Of a stretch of DNA of 33,249 nucleotides, positions 26,502 to 33,249 are shown one piece after another. Position numbers and translations under genes: made by a program. How positions within the stretch are numbered: position 1 is the first letter of the stretch; each line of letters opens with the position of its first letter. The DNA lies in assembly GCA_019923695.1 (NCBI GenBank), contig JAHXGO010000006.1:1-33249 (forward strand). The letters are read 5' to 3'. The DNA comes from Candidatus Liptonbacteria bacterium. Its GTDB lineage: Bacteria > Patescibacteriota > Minisyncoccia > UBA6257 > Colwellbacteraceae. The notes under the pieces were generated by a model. The model was not told the DNA's origin. It ran no database searches and worked only from the letters and a program-made list of their open reading frames with translations.

Positions 26502-27060
26502 TTGTATAACCGCACCCACTTTTGCACTCTTGAGACCTTAGAGGTATTTTATTTTGTAAAAAATATAGCGATGACCTTTGTTTTAGTGATAACATAAATT
26601 GTACTGGTGAAAGTTTGTTTTGGAAAGCGTAATGGACTCTTTCAGTATTGTAAAATATCAAATAATCAATAAGTTTGCGGTTGAATTCATCGGGATTCAA
26701 AAGAAGAAAAGAATGGTAATCAATAAATTCTTCTTGAATAGTCCGATTGAATCTTTCCAGATGGGCATTCATCTTTTTTGTCGCCCTTTTCCCATTGGCT
26801 TTTCCAATAAAATAAAGTTCTCCTTTTGACCTTGAAAGCGTCCATTGCGGCCTCAAGGCCGTACTTCTCCCAGAAAACCAAGACGCGAGCTTTCTGATGA
26901 GCTTTTGTTGTAATCATATACCGATATCTTAGCGCATCATTGTAGACTGTGATAAACCCTTTGATACCGGTATATCTGCAATGTATTTTATTGAAAAACT
27001 CCATGAATCAGCGAAATTCTACGGCTTCATGGAGTGCAAGATGTATGTGAGGTTATGCAA
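26502..27060 (-). mobile_element. Internally deleted insertion sequence (IS481/IS3-like transposase), 559 bp
   Basis: Imperfect TIRs TTGTATAACCGCACCCACTTTTGCACTC and TTGCATAACCTCACATACATCTTGCACTC; N-terminal HTH fragment (MITTKAHQKARVLVFWEKYGLEAAMDAFKVKRRTLFYWKSQW) joined out of frame to an rve C-terminal fragment (MNAHLERFNRTIQEEFIDYHSFL...YNTERVHYAFQNKLSPVQFML). Confidence 0.85.
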
Positions 27061-28539
27061 TCACTCGCCTTTTATAACGGCTAAAGGCGTTAGTTCTGCC
27101 ACTTTTTTTGACAAACCCGTTTGGTGAACCACCTCAACAACCTCGTGAACATTTTTATAGGCCTCTGACGCTTCTTCGGCAATACTCCGCAAAGAATGAC
27201 ACTTAACAACAATGCCGCGATTCTTTAAATCTCTAATTATTTCTTCGCCTGATAAAGTTCGAATTGCCTGCTGTCGGGACATCGCTCTGCCAGCGCCATG
27301 ACAAACCGTATGCCAAGCCTCTTTGGATTTGTCAGCGCCAACTAAAACATAAGAAGCCGTGCCCATTGAACCCGGGATTAAAACCGGTTGACCAACTGAC
27401 TGATATTTTTCGGAGACCCCTGAATAACCGGCAGGCAAAGCCCGCGTTGCTCCTTTTCGATGAACAATCAATTTCATCTTTTGACCGCTTGCCCCGTTAG
27501 AAATCTCTGATTCTCTAATGGGGCCAACTTCATGCTCCTCAATTTTGGCGATATTATGCGCAACATCATAAAGTAATTTCAATTCTGATTCTGTTGAAAA
27601 ACCTAAAACTTTTTTCCAGGCAATTCTAATATAATAAGTTATCATCTGCCGGTTTGACCAAGCAAAATTACAAGCGGCTGACATTGCTTTAAAAAATCTT
27701 TGTCCTTCGGAAGAATTAAACGGTACGCAAGCCAATTCTCTGTCCGGCAACTTAATCCCATATTTTGAACAAGCTGGTATTACTATTCTTAAATAATCTG
27801 TACAGTTTTGGTGGCCCAGCCCCCTTGAACCAGTATGTATCATAAGCACAACTTGGTCCTTAAATAATCCAAAAACTTTAGCCGCTTTTTCGTCAAAAAT
27901 TTCGTTAACTTTCTGAATCTCGCAAAAATGATTTCCACTGCCTAATGTCCCTACTTGGTCTCTCCCGCGATTTTTAGCTGTTTCTGAAACACAAAAAGCA
28001 TCAGCTTCTTCCATTTTTCCTTTTTCTTCGCAATTTTCTACATCGTCTTTTTCTCCATAACCTTGCTCAACTAAATAAGGAACCCCTCCTTCTAAAATTT
28101 TATTAATTTGTTCAATTGATAACTTTGTTGTTCTCCCCCTTCCTAGTCCCGAAGGGACTTCTTTTTGAATCTCGGCTGCCAATTTATCCAAATATGGCTT
28201 GATTTCTTTTTCAGTATAATTTGAAAGCAATAATCGACAACCGCAATTTTGGTCATAACCAATTCCGCCGGGCGAAATAATCCCCTCCGGATACCTTGTG
28301 GCCGCCACTCCTCCGATAACAAACCCGTAACCCGTATGACAATCAGGCATAGCCAAAGAATAATTTACAATCCCCGGCAACGAAGCAACATTAATAATTT
28401 GTTCTATCGCTTCTGGCTCAATTTCTTTTAATAAATTTTCTGAAGCATAAATTCTCGCAGGCACCCGCATATCAGGCCGAAAAGACATAGGTATTTCCCA
28501 CAAATAATTATTAATTTTTATAAAGTTTTTCTTATTCAT
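27061..28539 (-). CDS. rtcB: RNA 3'-phosphate ligase RtcB
   Basis: MPDCHTGYGFVIGGVAA, GGIGYDQNCGCRLL, GTLGSGNHFCEIQ, HTGSRGLGHQ, CHGAGRAMSR, C-terminal PLAVIKG. Confidence 0.96.
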   Translation of the reverse strand: MNKKNFIKINNYLWEIPMSFRPDMRVPARIYASENLLKEIEPEAIEQIINVASLPGIVNYSLAMPDCHTGYGFVIGGVAATRYPEGIISPGGIGYDQNCGCRLLLSNYTEKEIKPYLDKLAAEIQKEVPSGLGRGRTTKLSIEQINKILEGGVPYLVEQGYGEKDDVENCEEKGKMEEADAFCVSETAKNRGRDQVGTLGSGNHFCEIQKVNEIFDEKAAKVFGLFKDQVVLMIHTGSRGLGHQNCTDYLRIVIPACSKYGIKLPDRELACVPFNSSEGQRFFKAMSAACNFAWSNRQMITYYIRIAWKKVLGFSTESELKLLYDVAHNIAKIEEHEVGPIRESEISNGASGQKMKLIVHRKGATRALPAGYSGVSEKYQSVGQPVLIPGSMGTASYVLVGADKSKEAWHTVCHGAGRAMSRQQAIRTLSGEEIIRDLKNRGIVVKCHSLRSIAEEASEAYKNVHEVVEVVHQTGLSKKVAELTPLAVIKGE

Positions 28540-28579
28540 TTAATTTAAAATTTCTTTGCCCTATGACAACCACTGCGTT

Positions 28580-28605
28580 CTTAATATATTGAATTCGGGA
28601 ATCAA
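28580..28605. repeat. AATATATTGA-type hairpin
   Basis: ttaatatATTGAATTCggGAATCAATg upstream of rtcB. Confidence 0.45.
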
Positions 28606-28642
28606 TGTAAAATCGCAATAATAAATTTGGTCATTTTAACTT

Positions 28643-29071
28643 TTAAATATCAAATAGCAAATCTGTTTCAAAAAGTCCTTCTTTGTTTTTCTTTATTTTT
28701 ACTCTGTAATAAGTAACTGCCTTAACTTCTTCTTTAAATCGGTTAATTGGCGCGCCAAAAATTACAGCTGAAATTTTATTTTCATTTAAGCTGATAATTT
28801 GAGCTTCTGGATATACCGCTTTATTAACCTGCATTTTAGTTAAAATCTCGTTTAAAAAATCAACCAAGAGAGATTCTTTGTCTAAGGCGTCTATTGTCAA
28901 CTCTTTTTTGATATTTAATTTTAAAGGCAATTCAACAACCGATGTAAGGGCCAACAACAAAACCGCATTTTGGAAAATATCTTTTAAGTCATCACCAAAT
29001 ACCTTAAAGCGTAAATCAGCCGAATGACTAATCGTCTCAAATTTTTTATATAGTTTATTATTTAAGTCCAT
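28643..29071 (-). CDS. Archease
   Basis: ETISHSADLRFKVFGDDLKDIFQNAVLLL, LLVDFLNEIL, VKAVTYYRVKI; next to rtcB. Confidence 0.92.
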   Translation of the reverse strand: MDLNNKLYKKFETISHSADLRFKVFGDDLKDIFQNAVLLLALTSVVELPLKLNIKKELTIDALDKESLLVDFLNEILTKMQVNKAVYPEAQIISLNENKISAVIFGAPINRFKEEVKAVTYYRVKIKKNKEGLFETDLLFDI

Positions 29072-29115
29072 CTTGCTTTATTTTTAAAATAACAAAACTT
29101 AACTCTGTCAAAACT

Positions 29116-29143
29116 TGCCTTTTATTAAACAAGGCATATAATT
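29116..29143 (+). promoter_or_regulatory. Candidate promoter of the zinc-finger gene
   Basis: TTGCCT-N16-TATAAT shortly before ATG 29151. Confidence 0.45.
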
Positions 29144-29150
29144 TTATTAT

Positions 29151-29567
29151 ATGCAAGAAGAAGAATTAAAAAAATACCAAAATAAGCTGACTGAGTTGAA
29201 AAAAAAGTTGGAAAAAGAAATTAAAGAAACTCCGGACATTATTGATTATGGAACCGAAGCGGGAGAAGACGAAGAAGTTGATGAGGCAATTTCCGCCGAT
29301 GTTCAAGCCAGCCTTAAAAAAAACTTTAAAAGACGCCTTGAAGATGTTAAATCCGCTCTTATTAAAATCAAGGAAAAAACATACGGTCTTTGTGAAAAAT
29401 GCAAAGGTGAAATTGAAAAAGAAATTTTAAAAATCGACCCCGAATCCCGTCACTGTAAAAAGGAAAAAACATACGGTCTTTGTGAAAAATGCAAAGGTGA
29501 AATTGAAAAAGAAATTTTAAAAATCGACCCCGAATCCCGTCACTGTAAAAAACATAAATCTATTTAA
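29151..29567 (+). CDS. DksA/TraR C4-type zinc finger protein with duplicated C-terminal finger half
   Basis: EEVDEAISADVQASLKKNFKRRLEDVKSALIKIKEKTYGLCEKCKGEIEKEIL; coiled coil plus CxxC. Confidence 0.88.
   Translation: MQEEELKKYQNKLTELKKKLEKEIKETPDIIDYGTEAGEDEEVDEAISADVQASLKKNFKRRLEDVKSALIKIKEKTYGLCEKCKGEIEKEILKIDPESRHCKKEKTYGLCEKCKGEIEKEILKIDPESRHCKKHKSI
29370..29551 (+). repeat. Perfect 90-bp tandem duplication
   Basis: Positions 29370-29461 are identical to 29460-29551 (period 90), encoding a 30-aa repeat. Confidence 0.97.
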
Positions 29568-29569
29568 AA

Positions 29570-31126
29570 ATGATATCAAAGCTGGCGCGAATTTTCTCCG
29601 CTGAATTAGAAGGGATTGACGCCAAATTAATAGAAATTGAAATTGATATTAATGTTGCTCTACATAGTTTTACTATTGTCGGATTAGCTGACAAGGCTCT
29701 TTCCGAGGCAAAAGAAAGGGTAAATTCAGCGTTAAAAAATTCCGGCTTTAAACCGCCGACAAAAGAAAATAGAAAAATTACCGTTAATCTGGCGCCGGCA
29801 AACATTCAAAAAACCGGCTCGCAATACGATTTGGGAATCGCTGTCGGCTACCTTTTAGCCACCGGACAAATTAAAAATTTTGATTCCAAAAATAAACTTT
29901 TCATCGGAGAATTAGCCCTTGATGGAAGTTTAAGGCCGGTTTACGGCGCTTTAAATATCTCCTGCTTAGGAGAAAAATTAAAATTTGATGAAATAATTCT
30001 CCCTAAAGCAAACTCAAAAGAAGCTTCTCTTGTTTCCGGTATCAAAATAATACCGGCCCAAAACTTAGAAGAGGTTTTAAATCATTTAGAGGGAAGAATA
30101 GTTATCCCGCACTCTCCTAAGACATCAATTAAAAAACCAAATAATGCTGAAAACTTTGAATTTGATTTTGAAGACATTAAGGGCCAAGAATCCGCTAAAA
30201 GAGCTTTAATTGTCGCGGCGAGCGGCAACCACAATCTTTTAATGGTCGGGCCTCCCGGTTCAGGGAAAACAATGCTGGCTAAAGCGCTGAACTCAATTCT
30301 TCCGGAGTTGGAGTCAGAAGAAATAATAGAAATTTCAAAAATTTGGAGCGCCGCCGGTTTCCTTAAAGAACAATTTAATTTAAACTCAAGGCCATTCAGA
30401 CAACCCCACCATTCAGCGTCGGCAACGGCTGTTATTGGCGGAGGAGCAAACCCAAGACCCGGAGAAATAAGTTTGGCTCACCGCGGAGTTTTGTTTTTTG
30501 ACGAGCTTCCGGAATTTCATCGCGATGTTTTAGAGGCCCTAAGACAACCCCTGGAATCAGGAAAAATTTCGATTTCCCGAGTTAAAAATAATCTAACTTT
30601 TCCGGCCCGCTTCCAATTTATAACCGCAATGAACCCCTGCCCTTGCGGATTTTATAATGATCCGGAAAAAAAATGCCGATGCACCGCTTATGAAGTTTTC
30701 CGCTACCAAAAAAAGATTTCCGGCCCCTTAATTGACCGAATAGACCTTCAAATTTCCGTTCCCCGCCTTAAAATAGAGCAATTAAAATCAACCCAAAAAA
30801 CAAAATCCCAAGAAATTAAAAACCTGATTACAGAAGCAAGAGAAATTCAAAAAAATCGTTTTAAAAAAGCAAATTTAAACATTCTAACAAACGCGGAAAT
30901 GACTTCCAAACATTGCGAGCAAATGATACAGCTTAATAAAGAGGCAGATGATTTTATAAAACAAGTTTTTGACAAATCTCTTCTTTCAGCCAGAGGATAT
31001 TTTAGAATTTTAAAAGTAAGTCAAACAATCGCCGATTTAGAAAAAAGCCAAATAATTAAACTCTCCCACATTACCGAAGCTTTTCAATACCGGCTTAAAA
31101 ACAACATTGATTCTAATTTAGAATAA
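29570..31126 (+). CDS. comM: YifB/ComM family Mg-chelatase-like AAA+ ATPase
   Basis: VGLADKALSEAKERVNSAL, MVGPPGSGKTMLAKAL, FRQPHHSASATAVIGGG, ITAMNPCPCGF. Confidence 0.95.
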   Translation: MISKLARIFSAELEGIDAKLIEIEIDINVALHSFTIVGLADKALSEAKERVNSALKNSGFKPPTKENRKITVNLAPANIQKTGSQYDLGIAVGYLLATGQIKNFDSKNKLFIGELALDGSLRPVYGALNISCLGEKLKFDEIILPKANSKEASLVSGIKIIPAQNLEEVLNHLEGRIVIPHSPKTSIKKPNNAENFEFDFEDIKGQESAKRALIVAASGNHNLLMVGPPGSGKTMLAKALNSILPELESEEIIEISKIWSAAGFLKEQFNLNSRPFRQPHHSASATAVIGGGANPRPGEISLAHRGVLFFDELPEFHRDVLEALRQPLESGKISISRVKNNLTFPARFQFITAMNPCPCGFYNDPEKKCRCTAYEVFRYQKKISGPLIDRIDLQISVPRLKIEQLKSTQKTKSQEIKNLITEAREIQKNRFKKANLNILTNAEMTSKHCEQMIQLNKEADDFIKQVFDKSLLSARGYFRILKVSQTIADLEKSQIIKLSHITEAFQYRLKNNIDSNLE

Positions 31127-31183
31127 TTTAATTTAATATATTGAACAACCTCCCGCTTAATATAAAAATATCTTCATAAAAAT

Positions 31184-32044
31184 ATGCCGGCAAAACTCGG
31201 TCAACATTTTTTAATCAATAAATCAGCTCTTAAAAAAATAGCGGAAAGCCTGGAAATCAAAAAAAATGATTTAATTATTGAAGTTGGAGCCGGCCACGGA
31301 GAACTTACTGAAATCATAAAACAAGAAAACTCTGAAGTAAAAATTATCGCTATTGAAAAAGATAAAACTCTTGTTGAGTTCGCCCGAAAAAAATTTGAAT
31401 CGGACAAAAAAATAAAAATAATTGAAGGAGACGCGTTAAAAGAAATTAAAAATCAAATATCACAAATCAAAGCCGTCCCGAACAACAAAACAAAACTAAA
31501 TGCAAAACAAACAAACCAAAATCCCAAAATAAAAAATCACCTTCCGAACACAGAAAATTTAAAAATCACGGGAAACATTCCATATTATATTACCGGATAT
31601 TTGTTTCGAGTTTTAGCTGAATTAGAGCCCAAACCATCGTTAATTGTTTTAACAATCCAAAAAGAAGTGGCTCAAAGAATTTGCGCCGAACCTCCAAAAA
31701 TGAATTTATTGGCGGCCAGCCTTCAGTTCTGGTCAAAACCAAAAATTATAAGCTTTATTAAAAAAACCAGTTTTAGCCCTCAACCAAAAATTGATTCAGC
31801 AATAATAAAATTAACGACAAAAAACGAAAAGCCCGGGATAAAAAGCGAAAGTTATTATAAATTAATAAAAATCATTTTCAAACAACCAAGAAAAACCATT
31901 TTAAATAATTTCGCCAAAGGATTTAAAAAACAAAAAGGTGAAATTGAAAAAGAATTAAAAAGTCTTGATGTCGACCCAACCCTTAGACCCCAAAACCTCT
32001 CAATTGAAGATTTAATTAAGTTAGCGGTATATTTTAATAAATAA
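31184..32044 (+). CDS. rsmA: 16S rRNA adenine dimethyltransferase RsmA/KsgA
   Basis: LGQHFLINKSALKKI, IIEVGAGHGELTE, ITGNIPYYITGYLF, FSPQPKIDSAIIKL. Confidence 0.94.
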   Translation: MPAKLGQHFLINKSALKKIAESLEIKKNDLIIEVGAGHGELTEIIKQENSEVKIIAIEKDKTLVEFARKKFESDKKIKIIEGDALKEIKNQISQIKAVPNNKTKLNAKQTNQNPKIKNHLPNTENLKITGNIPYYITGYLFRVLAELEPKPSLIVLTIQKEVAQRICAEPPKMNLLAASLQFWSKPKIISFIKKTSFSPQPKIDSAIIKLTTKNEKPGIKSESYYKLIKIIFKQPRKTILNNFAKGFKKQKGEIEKELKSLDVDPTLRPQNLSIEDLIKLAVYFNK

Positions 32045-32093
32045 AAGCTGTTGGATTTTAAAAAACAAATCTGATATTATTTTATTAATAAAG

Positions 32094-33249
32094 ATGAAAA
32101 AAATCACTGCGCTGATTATTGTTTTAAGCATATTTTTGCCGCTTTTTAGCCAATCCTTAACCCCGACTGTTCAGGCGAATGGAGGTGTTATGTTAGAAAG
32201 GGAAATAGAAATGAGGGGACGACTTGGTGGCATAGGATTAGATAAAGAAGAACCACAAGTACAAGAAGGAATCACAATTTTCGAATGTCCAATCGACACC
32301 AGCGGGTTAGGTAATTTTATAGCCCACCAGGTTATATACCCGCTAATAGGAAAACTAGTAATTGACAAACTATCTGATATGGAGGTTGGCTTTGAGGCCT
32401 TTTTCATTGGAGGCAAATGGGGCTGGGACCTTGATTTAATCACAAAAGGTCTTGAAAAATGGTTTATGTCTATTGTTTGGGGAATAATAGCTAGTATCCT
32501 AATTCTTATCAGCGGGATGGCCCTTCAAGGAGTTATCGGAGTCAATTTTAATATTTCTCAAAATAATCCAGTTTTTGATATTGGACATCCGATTATGCTT
32601 AATATCGCTTACATAGGATTTGTAATTATAATTATAGTTATTGGATTTTTGACTATCTTAAACATCAAAAGCTGGAAAGGTTGGGAGATTAAAAGTATTT
32701 TACCAAAATTAATTATAGCTATCTTATTAATAAGCTTTGGCCCATTTTTCGCAAACACTATAGTTAATTACAGCACTATGATTATGAGGGGTTTTGTCGG
32801 CGGTAACTGCGTCGCAATTAATTTAACTGATTCGTTTAATGTAGTGAATATTTATAATAATATCCTCGGGACTTTCTTCCACGGCCCCATGACCGGATTC
32901 TTTGGAGGGTTTGTCTTAGGCCCGGTTATCATGATTATCGCCTCTTTTATGTCAATAATCGCGGCAGCAACGATTATTGCTTTAACAATATTTATTATGA
33001 TGCGATACATAGCTATAACCATCTTAATGATATTAATGCCTATTGCTTGGCTCGGGTTGGCCGCCCCAGGACTAAAAATCCCAATAATAGATAAAAGCCC
33101 GTGGGAATACTGGTGGGAGGAATTTTTGAAATGGGTAACAGCGGGGCCCCTTATCGGATTTTTGATATATCTAAGCGCAGCAATGATAAATAATATAGAT
33201 GAGGCTTCGAGAGGTCTTGGCGATAATAATATTGGTTTTATTAGTGGTC
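32094..33249 (+). CDS. TrbL/VirB6-like multi-TM protein, truncated by the window edge
   Basis: Open frame from ATG 32094 to the window end: signal peptide MKKITALIIVLSIFLPLFSQSL, several TMs, YIAITILMILMPIAWLGLAAPGL...WWEEFLKWVTAGPLIGFLIYL. Absent from the ORF track because it is not closed. Confidence 0.6.
   Translation, partial: MKKITALIIVLSIFLPLFSQSLTPTVQANGGVMLEREIEMRGRLGGIGLDKEEPQVQEGITIFECPIDTSGLGNFIAHQVIYPLIGKLVIDKLSDMEVGFEAFFIGGKWGWDLDLITKGLEKWFMSIVWGIIASILILISGMALQGVIGVNFNISQNNPVFDIGHPIMLNIAYIGFVIIIIVIGFLTILNIKSWKGWEIKSILPKLIIAILLISFGPFFANTIVNYSTMIMRGFVGGNCVAINLTDSFNVVNIYNNILGTFFHGPMTGFFGGFVLGPVIMIIASFMSIIAAATIIALTIFIMMRYIAITILMILMPIAWLGLAAPGLKIPIIDKSPWEYWWEEFLKWVTAGPLIGFLIYLSAAMINNIDEASRGLGDNNIGFISG

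Noticed and set aside
27264-28431. Plus-strand ORFs in rtcB (27264-27500 and 28249-28431)
   Set aside because: Antisense to RtcB catalytic motifs.
29560-29805. Minus-strand ORF in comM
   Set aside because: Antisense to the conserved ComM N-terminus.
31440-31560. RsmA insertion KAVPNNKTKLNAKQTNQNPKIKNHLPNTE as another 18-bp repeat member
   Set aside because: Low-complexity A-rich DNA with no clear 18-bp phase or module match; an ordinary loop expansion is more likely.
32171-32443. Minus-strand 90-aa ORF near the right edge
   Set aside because: The plus strand has a much longer open frame with signal peptide and TM segments.

Overview
The window is an AT-rich bacterial chromosome segment using the standard code (TGA is used as a stop). 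Its gene content and style suggest Patescibacteria/CPR, probably Parcubacteria-like; this is inference. From left to right it holds: tRNA-Ser(UGA); a ComF-like gene; a type IV pilus/pseudopilin locus (pilM, pilN, pilO, a small PilP-like ORF, pilB, pilT, pilC, pilins, pilD, minor pilins); a bacterial PH-domain gene; mreB paralog 1; holB-like, frr, rseP; mreB paralog 2, mreC, mreD-like and PBP2; tpiA and a divergent pgk; a DHH phosphoesterase and an RNase H; rnpB (minus strand); a 559-bp internally deleted insertion sequence; rtcB and archease; a DksA/TraR-type zinc-finger gene with a perfect 90-bp internal tandem duplication; comM; rsmA; and a truncated TrbL/VirB6-like membrane protein running off the right edge. 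The strongest unexplained signal is a degenerate repeat family built from exact 18-bp-period units (roughly GGACAATTTATGACCAAA, or its complement CCTTTGGTCATAAATTGT). It often sits next to short AATATATTGA-type hairpins. It occurs in intergenic regions and also appears in-frame inside conserved genes (comF, pilB, a PilX-like gene, pgk, and more tentatively pilO and mreC), similar in style to Rickettsia palindromic elements. A second repeat family is a two-copy, TIR-bounded element inside the pilus locus. It carries the debris of a four-helix-bundle (23S-IVS-like) ORF plus a promoter that now sits upstream of two pilus genes. The two MreB paralogs also carry different, apparently complementary active-site substitutions. 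All homology calls are from reading by eye; no searches were run.
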